48,045 bases of DNA from Firmicutes bacterium CAG:582 (lineage in GTDB: Bacteria > Bacillota_I > Bacilli_A > RF39 > UBA660): NCBI GenBank assembly GCA_000435515.1, contig FR884180.1, forward strand, positions 1-48,045. The letters run 5' to 3'. Shown piece after piece: positions 41,202-48,045 of this stretch. The notes beneath the pieces are model-generated. The model saw only the letters and a program-made list of their open reading frames with translations. It did not search any database and had not been told where the DNA came from. How positions within the stretch are numbered: position 1 is the stretch's first letter; each line of letters begins with the position of its first letter. Both the position numbers and the translations under genes were made by a program.

Positions 41202-43208
41202 TTATTCATAGACAATTAATTCATGTTGACATCTAGTTACAGCAACATAATATAAATATTTATCATAATCAAAATTATTAATTATTATTACGGAATCAAA
41301 TTCAAGACCTTTAACACCATAGGCAGGAGCTACAACTAATTGTTTATTAAACTTTTCAGTATTTATATCAATTAAAGAAATCTTATCATATTTATCCTTT
41401 AAAGCATTCATAAGTATTTTTGCTTCCTCTATACTTTTAGTAATAATCGCGATACTTTTATATTTTTTCTTTAAATAAACAATATCCTTACCTATGTATT
41501 TAAGATCTTTCATACTCCTTTTAATAACAGGAGCATTTGAGCTTCTTCTAATCGCTGAAGTTTGATTCAAATTAAGAACTTTATTTGCATATTCAATGAT
41601 TTCTGGACTGGAACGATATGTTTTATTTAGTTCTACATACTTTGTTTCTCTTTGATCAAAAATCGGAAGTAGTTCTTCAAGAGATCCATGTTTATAAAAA
41701 GGGTTAACTGATTGATTAACATCACCTAATATCGTAAATCCAGCATTTTTAAATATCTTATGCAATATTTTATATTGTAAATATGTGTAGTCTTGAGCTT
41801 CATCAATAATAACTTCTCTTACATATACTTGATAAGGAAAACCAGTTAGTAAGAATTTCATATACATAAATATGGTCGCATCATCATAATTTATGACATT
41901 GGCATCAATGTTTCTTTTTAGTTCGTTTTCTCTAAAAGGCATCTTATAACTGTTTAGAAATATGACTGAAGTGTAAAAGTTTTTATATATTTTTTTCATA
42001 TCACTTGTGAAATTAGCAATCTTTAGTAGATGTGAACGTATTTTAATAAAGTCACCTTTAGTCCCTTTAAAATAGCTATTATTTATTTTTTCAGCAATCA
42101 AATCTACTCTTTCAAATAAAGGTTTATTATCATATCTTTTATATAATAGATCATTAAGCTCACTCATTGGAATAATTTTTTTCTTATACTCCAAATTATC
42201 TAAAAATCTACTTGCTTTAGTAAAATATTTGCAATAATCTTCAATTAAAGGAATTATTTCATCACTTAATTTAAATTTGATAAGTTCATTATCTTGTCTT
42301 GTATCTTTATAATATCTTTCTACAAATGATGAATAAGACTCAACCCTTTCATATTCGGAAATAAACTTGGAAACTAGTTTGTGATAAGTTGATTCTAAAG
42401 TATTTTTTTCTCCTAACGAAGGTAAAACATCAGAAATATATTCAGTAAAAACATTATTTGGAGAAAGAATTAATACATTGCTACTTGTTAAATTTTCCAT
42501 TTTATAAAGAAGATAAGCAATTCTATGTAAAGCAACACTAGTTTTACCACTTCCAGCAACACCTTGAACAATGATATTTTTAGTAGTTGTATCCCTTATT
42601 ACCATATTTTGTTCTACTTGAATAGTGTTTACAATGTCTTTCATTTTGTCACTTGATGTTTGACTTAAAACTTCTTGTAGCATCTCGTCATCAATATTTA
42701 AATTGGTATCAAAAACGGCTTTTAATGAAGCATTTTCAATCTTATATTGTCTTTTCCTAGTGATATCTCCCACTTCAATTCCATCCGGAGATTCATACGA
42801 GGATTTACCAAGTCCATAATCGTAAAACATACTACATATTGGAGCACGCCAGTCATATACTAAATAATCAAGATCTTTTTTTATTGATTTAATTCCAATA
42901 TAAATATCTTCATTATTAAAGCGAATCATACCAAAATAAGGGTTGTTTCTAACCTTATCTAGTACACGATAATGTCCCGCTTTTCTTTCTAAAGTGTTGA
43001 TTTTTACTTCATTATCATAGATGAATGTATTCATTTCTCCAGAGTCAAATTCTTGAGAATTTTCCCACATCATTTTTTGAAATTCTTTTAAATCTTTTTC
43101 TTCAGTAAAAAGTTCTTTACCAGCATCACCTAATTGATTATCAATTTCATTAACAACGTATTTAAGTCTTACTTTTTCTTTATTGAACTCTGCATCAGTT
43201 AATTTCAT
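41202..43208 (-). CDS. helD: UvrD-like helicase HelD (RNA polymerase recycling factor)
   Basis: 668 residues. An N-terminal coiled-coil arm (to about 60, followed by RVLDKVRNNPYFGMIRF) and the YDWRAPICSMFYDYG block are typical of HelD. The helicase parts show Walker A VQGVAGSGKTSVALHR, Walker B VREVIIDEAQDYTYLQ, then LNKTYRSSPEI and YVAVTRCQHEL. HelD pulls RNA polymerase off DNA and clears stalled complexes. Slightly shorter than the Bacillus protein (774), mainly in the inserted regions. A GGTGAG site precedes the ATG. A terminator lies upstream, so it is its own unit. Confidence 0.88.
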   Translation of the reverse strand: MKLTDAEFNKEKVRLKYVVNEIDNQLGDAGKELFTEEKDLKEFQKMMWENSQEFDSGEMNTFIYDNEVKINTLERKAGHYRVLDKVRNNPYFGMIRFNNEDIYIGIKSIKKDLDYLVYDWRAPICSMFYDYGLGKSSYESPDGIEVGDITRKRQYKIENASLKAVFDTNLNIDDEMLQEVLSQTSSDKMKDIVNTIQVEQNMVIRDTTTKNIIVQGVAGSGKTSVALHRIAYLLYKMENLTSSNVLILSPNNVFTEYISDVLPSLGEKNTLESTYHKLVSKFISEYERVESYSSFVERYYKDTRQDNELIKFKLSDEIIPLIEDYCKYFTKASRFLDNLEYKKKIIPMSELNDLLYKRYDNKPLFERVDLIAEKINNSYFKGTKGDFIKIRSHLLKIANFTSDMKKIYKNFYTSVIFLNSYKMPFRENELKRNIDANVINYDDATIFMYMKFLLTGFPYQVYVREVIIDEAQDYTYLQYKILHKIFKNAGFTILGDVNQSVNPFYKHGSLEELLPIFDQRETKYVELNKTYRSSPEIIEYANKVLNLNQTSAIRRSSNAPVIKRSMKDLKYIGKDIVYLKKKYKSIAIITKSIEEAKILMNALKDKYDKISLIDINTEKFNKQLVVAPAYGVKGLEFDSVIIINNFDYDKYLYYVAVTRCQHELIVYE

Positions 43209-43245
43209 ATACTCACCTTTATTCTATATCCTATTATAAAAAAAC

Positions 43246-43275
43246 AATAAAAAAAACACAACAAAGTGTGTTAAT
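43246..43275 (-). terminator. Terminator of the upstream two-gene unit
   Basis: AACACAC/GTGTT stem followed by a T8 run on the minus strand. Confidence 0.65.
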
Positions 43276-43295
43276 TCTTTATACAAATTTGACAA

Positions 43296-43604
43296 TTATA
43301 GATTTTTTTCTTGTTTTCTTTCAATAATATCAACCTTGGCTGAAAGTTCTTCAATATGTTTTCTAGATTCTCTTAACTGATTTTCAACGGAATTCATCCA
43401 AGTTGAAGGTTCATCTAAATTAAGGTAAACATCAGCACTTTTCATTAATATAAGAATTTTCAAAGCTTTTAAATAAGCTCTTAAACTATGTTTTGTTTCA
43501 TCAAATGAAGTAATTTCGTTGAGTAACTCACAAATTTTCTCACATCTTATTATTTCTTGATCAAGTTCTTCACTGATATAGTCAATATACTCCTCTTTTG
43601 TCAT
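43296..43604 (-). CDS. Small helical protein of unknown function
   Basis: 102 residues, highly helical with a C-terminal coiled coil (QLRESRKHIEELSAKVDIIE). It begins 1 bp after a similar small helical gene, and the two share the style of short coiled-coil partners. No motif recognised. It lies between obgE and helD in a unit ending at a terminator. Confidence 0.55.
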   Translation of the reverse strand: MTKEEYIDYISEELDQEIIRCEKICELLNEITSFDETKHSLRAYLKALKILILMKSADVYLNLDEPSTWMNSVENQLRESRKHIEELSAKVDIIERKQEKNL

Positions 43605-43605
43605 A

Positions 43606-43923
43606 TTACTTCGTGTAGGACTCCATTGTCAATTTTTCATATCTTTCTTGAAGTTCCAAAGATTTAGCCTCAAGAGTATTTAGTCTTATAAAATAAATTT
43701 TTAATGCTTCTCCATAAGTAGTTTCTTTATATTCATTTGCGGTTAATATAGCAAATTCTAATTGTCGAAGTATAGTAAAAGGCGAGTTTTTAGAACCTTG
43801 GACAATTGATTGTAAAATATCTATTATTTTATTTACTTTTGCCATTCTTCTTTTTGTTTCAAAAAGTTCAAGTTCACAGTTTTCTATTGAATCTTCTAAG
43901 CTAAGTTCAGTTGCATCTAGCAT
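43606..43923 (-). CDS. Small coiled-coil protein of unknown function
   Basis: About 105 residues from ATG 43923, preceded by GAGGTGAT; an in-frame GTG three codons earlier lies in that site. The protein is an alternation of long helices (LELFETKRRMAKVNKIIDIL; LNTLEAKSLELQERYEKLT). It lies 53 bp after obgE. No family recognised; it may form a hetero-dimer with the protein downstream (inference from adjacency). Confidence 0.55.
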   Translation of the reverse strand: MLDATELSLEDSIENCELELFETKRRMAKVNKIIDILQSIVQGSKNSPFTILRQLEFAILTANEYKETTYGEALKIYFIRLNTLEAKSLELQERYEKLTMESYTK

Positions 43924-43976
43924 AGTTATCACCTCGATAAAATGTATTATAACATATTCATTAAATTATATGCAAA

Positions 43977-45254
43977 TTACTCTTTAAAAATAAATATGTA
44001 ATCTAAAATTTTTACCTCATCTCCACGTTTTGCACCCATTCGTTCAAGTTCATCCTCAACGCCCATACCACGAAGCTTACGTCCAAATCTTTCAACAGAC
44101 TCGTCTTCATCAAAACGTGTCATATAAAATAAGGTCTCAATATCATGCCCGCTTAAAATCCAAATGTTGTTTTCACGTTTAACAGTAAATGGCTTTTCAT
44201 TTTTAAATTTATAAAGTACATGGCTTTCTTTTAATTGATTTTCATCATATAAAATAACTTCATCGCACTTCTCAACTAATTCTTGTAAATAGTCTATTAA
44301 ATCATTTAATCCTTCTTTATTTAAAGCGCTTATTTCAAAAATCTTTTCATCTGGATACTTTTCTTTAAATCTAGCTAAGTTGTCTTTGGCATTTTCTAAA
44401 TCCATTTTGTTGGCAATGATAATATATGGTTTGTTTTTTAAAGTTTCATCATATAAGCTAAGCTCATTTTTTATTATTTCATAGTCTTCAAGTGGGTTTC
44501 TTCCTTCACTTCCGCCCATATCAAGTACATGAGCAATTACCTTAGTACGCATAGCATGTCTTAAAAATTTATCTCCAAGACCTACTCCTTCGTGAGCACC
44601 TTCTATAAGTCCTGGTAAATCGGCCATAACAAAAGTTTTTCCGTTTCTAGCTCTTACTACCCCAAGATTTGGGCTTAAAGTTGTAAAGTGATAAGCACCA
44701 ATTTTAGCATTACAATTACTTACATTAGAAATTAAAGTGCTTTTCCCAACAGATGGCATACCAACAAGACCGACGTCAGCTAAAACTTTTAGTTCGCATC
44801 TTACAATCAAGCTTTCACCTGGTTCACCAAGTTCACTCATTCTTGGAGCTGGATTATCATGAGTTGCAAAAGCACGATTTCCTCTTCCCCCTCTTCCTCC
44901 ACGAGCAACAACATATTCTTCATTTTCTTTTGTTAAATCAGCTAAAACTATATTGTTTTCATCGTCATAAATAGTTGTACCCATTGGAACACTTATATAA
45001 ACATCTTCGGTGTTAGCACCATTTCTATTAGAACCTTTTCCATTTGTTCCTTTATCTCCTTTAATTTGTTTCATCATATGTAAATCGATTAAAGTTCTTA
45101 ATCCTGGATCAGTTTTAAAAATAATACTTGCGCCTTTTCCACCATTTCCTCCGTTTGGTCCGCCCATTTCAACAAATTTCTCACGGCGAAAAGAAGTACA
45201 ACCATCTCCACCTTTTCCAGCAATTACTTTTATTTTTACTTCGTCTTGAAACAT
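43977..45254 (-). CDS. obgE: GTPase Obg
   Basis: Ribosome-associated GTPase needed for large-subunit maturation and, in Bacillus, linked to the sporulation phosphorelay and stress response. 425 residues: glycine-rich Obg fold (KVIAGKGGDGCTSFRREKFV, GGRGGRGNRAF), the GTPase domain with G1 GMPSVGKSTLIS, G3 DLPGLIEGAHEG, G4 ANKMDLE, G5 SALNKEG, and the C-terminal OCT domain (from about 340). Starts 2 bp after the Smr protein gene. The usual rplU-rpmA neighbours are absent. Confidence 0.97.
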   Translation of the reverse strand: MFQDEVKIKVIAGKGGDGCTSFRREKFVEMGGPNGGNGGKGASIIFKTDPGLRTLIDLHMMKQIKGDKGTNGKGSNRNGANTEDVYISVPMGTTIYDDENNIVLADLTKENEEYVVARGGRGGRGNRAFATHDNPAPRMSELGEPGESLIVRCELKVLADVGLVGMPSVGKSTLISNVSNCNAKIGAYHFTTLSPNLGVVRARNGKTFVMADLPGLIEGAHEGVGLGDKFLRHAMRTKVIAHVLDMGGSEGRNPLEDYEIIKNELSLYDETLKNKPYIIIANKMDLENAKDNLARFKEKYPDEKIFEISALNKEGLNDLIDYLQELVEKCDEVILYDENQLKESHVLYKFKNEKPFTVKRENNIWILSGHDIETLFYMTRFDEDESVERFGRKLRGMGVEDELERMGAKRGDEVKILDYIFIFKE

Positions 45255-45256
45255 AC

Positions 45257-45538
45257 CTAAACCTCCTTTTTTAGTTCAATTATTGTACAACCAATATTCA
45301 TATTATACAAGTAAAAATCTTTAACATATTTGTTTCTTTTTAAATCACTATGGATCCTTTTTCTTAAAATTCCGGCACCTTTTCCATGGATAACACAAAC
45401 TTTTTCTTTTCCTAAACGATAATTTTCATATATAAAGTCATTAACAAAGGTCATAACTGTATCATCAGTTAGACCATGAACGTCAAGACTTGGTAAGATA
45501 TCTAAAAATGGATCAAATTGTTTATACATTGTATTCAT
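45257..45538 (-). CDS. Smr (MutS2 C-terminal-like) domain protein
   Basis: About 93 residues if translation starts at ATG 45538, which overlaps the end of the PfkB-fold gene; the open frame extends another 29 codons without a ribosome site. It is essentially a single Smr domain: LDVHGLTDDTVMTFVNDFI, VCVIHGKGAGILRKRIHSDL and a GCTIIEL end. Smr domains are nucleases or nicking enzymes for RNA or DNA; here the HGKG motif is intact. A stand-alone small Smr protein next to obgE suggests a ribosome-linked role, as for MutS2/RqcU-type factors (inference). Confidence 0.75.
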   Translation of the reverse strand: MNTMYKQFDPFLDILPSLDVHGLTDDTVMTFVNDFIYENYRLGKEKVCVIHGKGAGILRKRIHSDLKRNKYVKDFYLYNMNIGCTIIELKKEV

Positions 45539-46667
45539 CAAAGATGTTTGTCTCATGGACTTCAGGTGATGTTTGTTGTTTTTCTTCTTGAATTGGTTGT
45601 TTAGGCATCTCACCAAAGGCAACACTTTGATTTACATCATTAGCTGCACTTGAATTTTGTTCTTGTTGATTATGATTAGTTACAATATTATTTTCAACTT
45701 CAGATGAATGAATTGGTTCAATGGTCTCAGGTATTGCTTGTTTTTGTGTGCTTTCTACTATACCAAATTTTTCTTTTAATCCTGAATTTTCTAAAACTTC
45801 CATCAACTCTGGTATGGAATCAACTTCACCTACTTTACCTATAGAAATTGAGGCCGCTGTATCAGCAAATTTAATGGCATCATCTAAATTAACATTTCTA
45901 ATTAAGGCAAATGCAAGAGCTCCAACAAAGATTGAATCAAAACTCGAGTAATCCACTATATTCATCTTCATTTCAGGAACTAATTTTACCTTTCCATCAA
46001 CACAATATAAAATCTTGTGATTTTTTAGTATGATTATATAGTTACTTTTACCAGATATATCAACTAATCTTTGATAAAGATTAATACAACTTGCTTGAGA
46101 ATCATCAATAGTTTCTTTACTCATCATCTCTGCAAAAACTTGAGTACAAACTACATAAGTACATCTTTTGGATAGATTTATTGTATCTCTATCTCCAAAA
46201 CGCGCATAAAATAAAGTTTGACAGTTAGCTGTATTATTTAAAAGGGCATATGCACCAGCAAAATCAGTACCATCTATTATCGCAAAATTAGGTATAAAAT
46301 CATATTTATATTTAACTAATTGATTTTCTGGATCATTATATAAAATTTTAGTTGTGATACCATTTTTAGTATTTAAAACCATATAGTTTACAACCGTTCC
46401 CTTTTCATAGTTAGTTTCCATGTACTTAGTGTCTATTCTGTATTCTTTAAAAGTGTTTCTAATTTTTTCAGCATAGGCATCACTTCCAACCACTCCTGTA
46501 AAATGGTTTTTTAGTCCATATTTAGCAAGTAAACATGAACTTGTTGCACCAACATTACCCACACTTTCATATTTAGTATTTATATGAAATACATCACCCT
46601 CATTTGGAAATTCTTGTAGAGGTAAATAAACGTTTACAGCAGGTTTTCCAATAATTATTGTTTCCAT
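45522..46667 (-). CDS. PfkB-family fold protein with altered active site (probable pseudokinase)
   Basis: 381 residues. The PfkB/ribokinase fold is clear: METIIIGKPAVNVYLPL start, an SVGNVGATSSCLLAKYG block for the sugar site, and the late block normally DTTGAGDAFVGAL. Here that block reads DYSSFDSIFVGAL, so the anion-hole GAG is replaced and the catalytic Asp is Ser245 (codon TCA, checked). After residue 300 there is an 80-residue Gln/Asn/Glu-rich tail that looks disordered. Without the Asp, sugar phosphorylation is unlikely. The 3' end overlaps the Smr gene. Possible role: sugar or nucleotide sensing, or scaffolding. Confidence 0.8.
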   Translation of the reverse strand: METIIIGKPAVNVYLPLQEFPNEGDVFHINTKYESVGNVGATSSCLLAKYGLKNHFTGVVGSDAYAEKIRNTFKEYRIDTKYMETNYEKGTVVNYMVLNTKNGITTKILYNDPENQLVKYKYDFIPNFAIIDGTDFAGAYALLNNTANCQTLFYARFGDRDTINLSKRCTYVVCTQVFAEMMSKETIDDSQASCINLYQRLVDISGKSNYIIILKNHKILYCVDGKVKLVPEMKMNIVDYSSFDSIFVGALAFALIRNVNLDDAIKFADTAASISIGKVGEVDSIPELMEVLENSGLKEKFGIVESTQKQAIPETIEPIHSSEVENNIVTNHNQQEQNSSAANDVNQSVAFGEMPKQPIQEEKQQTSPEVHETNIFDEYNV

Positions 46668-46706
46668 TAAATCATCCCTATTCTATGAATATTATACACT
46701 AATGAA

Positions 46707-46737
46707 GAAAAAAAAACTATAAAAAAAGAATAGTTTA
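46707..46737 (-). terminator. Terminator of the kinase-like gene pair
   Basis: AAACTAT/ATAGTTT with a T-rich loop and a T9 run on the minus strand, just after the stop. Confidence 0.65.
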
Positions 46738-47472
46738 CTACTCTCCTTTAGTAAAAAATTCCATTGGACTTTTATGAAACCTCAAAACTTTAGAAAACCT
46801 ATCAGCAATGCTTTTATCACTTCCAACAATTTTTTTCCTTATTCGTATACTTTCAAGAAAAATTTGCTTTTTTAATTTTGAATAATCCCTGTTATATTTT
46901 TTTTCTTCCTTTATTAATTCATCTATAAATAAAAAAGCAATATAATCTAAATATGCAATAATATTTTCTTCTTGGTTTTCTTTAAAAGAAAGAACTGAAT
47001 GTGAAAAAAGATCCGGATCTACAATAACCATATTCGATTCAGTAAATATAGTGTTTTCTCTTGAAAGATCTCCTACTAAAATTGCAGAATTTGATAATTC
47101 ATGAACTAATTGTTCTAGTCCATACATATTTTCAAGCAAATATTCTTTAGAATCACGTAGTACATTTTTTTCTGTTCCCTGATAATATTTTGCTGCATAT
47201 GCATCGACTTTAAATTCCGTTTTTCCCCTTAAATATTTATAATAATGAATAAATGACGTATAAACATCATAAATTTCAATTAAATTTGGGCTTTTTATAT
47301 CTTTAATAATAGAAAACACATCATCATTTAATTTATATAGATCAACAGTTTCTTTAAAGTAGGTTTTTATGATTTGTTCATCTGATTTAGAGTAAACTTT
47401 TCCACAACTTCCAGAACTCATGAAGTCTTTTTCTTTAACTGATAAAATCCTTAAAGATTTATTTATATACAT
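46738..47472 (-). CDS. Small protein kinase-like protein
   Basis: About 244 residues from ATG 47472 (GGGTGG 7 bases upstream). A kinase-like fold is suggested by a Gly-rich loop (SSGSCGKVYSK), a lysine in QIIKTYFKE, a catalytic-loop match ILVGDLSRENTIF (Asp and Asn in the right spacing) and a metal-loop match MVIVDPDLF in place of DFG. The His of HRD is Val-Gly here. It is shorter than usual in the C-lobe. It is 18 bp behind an unknown gene that runs to the window edge, so the two are probably co-expressed. It may be an active Ser/Thr or small-molecule kinase; the target is unknown. Confidence 0.65.
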   Translation of the reverse strand: MYINKSLRILSVKEKDFMSSGSCGKVYSKSDEQIIKTYFKETVDLYKLNDDVFSIIKDIKSPNLIEIYDVYTSFIHYYKYLRGKTEFKVDAYAAKYYQGTEKNVLRDSKEYLLENMYGLEQLVHELSNSAILVGDLSRENTIFTESNMVIVDPDLFSHSVLSFKENQEENIIAYLDYIAFLFIDELIKEEKKYNRDYSKLKKQIFLESIRIRKKIVGSDKSIADRFSKVLRFHKSPMEFFTKGE

Positions 47473-47490
47473 AAAAACCACCCATTACTA

Positions 47491-48045
47491 CTATTCAATT
47501 CTTTCAACAATTCTATTTATTGTTATATTTTCTGCTTTTTTTAACACATATAGTTTTCCAATTCCAACAGCATTTTTATGGAAATACCCATTTTTAGAAA
47601 GCTCATATTCTTCAGTTGAACAATCAATTGACCTTTGAAAAAGATAATTAAAATAGTTTAATATTTCTACTTGAAATTCAGAATTTTTTATATCTTTACT
47701 TGACAGACCATCGTTAAAATCATCTGAATCTTGAAAGGCATCGTATACATTAAGAATAATCTCTCCCGTGTTAGGATTTCTAAAGTACTCTATTAGAGGA
47801 AAACTCATTTTAGTCTGAGAATATTTTTCCGGATATAGTCTCTCCATAAATATTTTTAAGGAGTTTTCTTGTGACTCAATTTCACATCCAGATAAGTTTA
47901 AGCCATATTTTTTTACTAAATTTTTATATAATTTATATATATAAAAATAAATATTAAAATGAACTATTTGTTGGTATATAGAATCATCTTCAGAACAACC
48001 TAATATCATACCCTTTAAAACATTTTCTTTTAAACTGAGTAAATA
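47491..48045 (-). CDS. Partial gene, unknown function (5' end beyond the window)
   Basis: Reads 172 residues from an internal ATG at 48009, but the frame stays open to the window edge (YLLSLKENVLKGMILGCSED...) with no ribosome site before that ATG, so the true start is probably outside. It contains alpha-helical stretches and GEIILNVYDAFQDSDD; no motif recognised. It lies upstream of the kinase-like gene with an 18-bp gap, and is likely its functional partner (inference). Confidence 0.55.
   Translation of the reverse strand, partial: YLLSLKENVLKGMILGCSEDDSIYQQIVHFNIYFYIYKLYKNLVKKYGLNLSGCEIESQENSLKIFMERLYPEKYSQTKMSFPLIEYFRNPNTGEIILNVYDAFQDSDDFNDGLSSKDIKNSEFQVEILNYFNYLFQRSIDCSTEEYELSKNGYFHKNAVGIGKLYVLKKAENITINRIVERIE

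Noticed and set aside
44753..45249. Plus-strand ORFs inside obgE
   Set aside because: Shadows of the glycine-rich Obg domain on the other strand (Pro/Phe-rich products), no ribosome sites.
1..48045. Mollicutes-type genetic code (TGA as Trp)
   Set aside because: Trp is encoded by TGG throughout conserved proteins and TGA serves as a normal stop, for example for peptide A at 31570.
1..48045. CRISPR array or restriction-modification system
   Set aside because: The only short regular repeat is the two-unit 20-bp repeat at 19651-19700; no cas, methylase or restriction genes were seen.

Overview
The window comes from a low-GC, wall-bearing, probably spore-forming member of the Firmicutes (Bacilli/Erysipelotrichia-like, as in many uncultured gut lineages). 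The evidence is very AT-rich sequence, strong Shine-Dalgarno sites, TGG for Trp with TGA used as stop, T-box and intrinsic-terminator control, EzrA and DnaD, and three sporulation proteins (SpoIIIAH, GerE, GerM). No phage, CRISPR array or insertion sequence was seen. Most genes lie on the minus strand.

Layout. 0-3 kb: a promoter repeat at the window edge, then ezrA and a NifS-type cysteine desulfurase. 3-7 kb: an ABC transporter operon (ATPase, two FtsX-like permeases) followed by a membrane-anchored XRE regulator. 7-10 kb: a decayed surface-protein gene and a GH31 glycosidase. 10-15 kb: rpsD with a leader, two unknown proteins, and ileS behind a T-box. 15-19 kb: a nucleoside kinase-like/gapA/membrane protein operon, with divergent clpP. 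19-20 kb: a gene-poor kilobase holding a second decayed surface gene, a putative small RNA with tandem 20-bp repeats, and a second copy of the edge promoter repeat. 20-23 kb: lon and a candidate type I toxin-antitoxin locus. 23-29 kb: a 1320-residue wall/membrane protein, then cca-dnaD-nth. 29-34 kb: an ABC exporter and a candidate two-peptide bacteriocin operon with its C39-peptidase transporter. 34-36 kb: spoIIIAH, gerE, gerM. 36-48 kb: xerD, an unknown gene, tRNA-Met, a GT8 glycosyltransferase, membrane proteins, yceD-rpmF, yneF, helD, obgE, a PfkB-fold protein with a lost catalytic Asp, an Smr-domain protein, and a kinase-like protein with an unknown partner running off the right edge.

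Most notable items: (i) two overlapping double-glycine peptides, both with GxxxG motifs and a single C-terminal Cys, directly behind a peptidase-ABC transporter; (ii) an IleRS whose HIGH motif reads GIHH; (iii) a convergent toxin/antisense pair with direct repeats; (iv) a repeated promoter carrying two 0A-box-like sites 10 bp apart that feeds a structured leader, and a nearby small RNA that mimics one arm of that leader's hairpin. These four are candidates: no homology search, folding or expression test could be run here.
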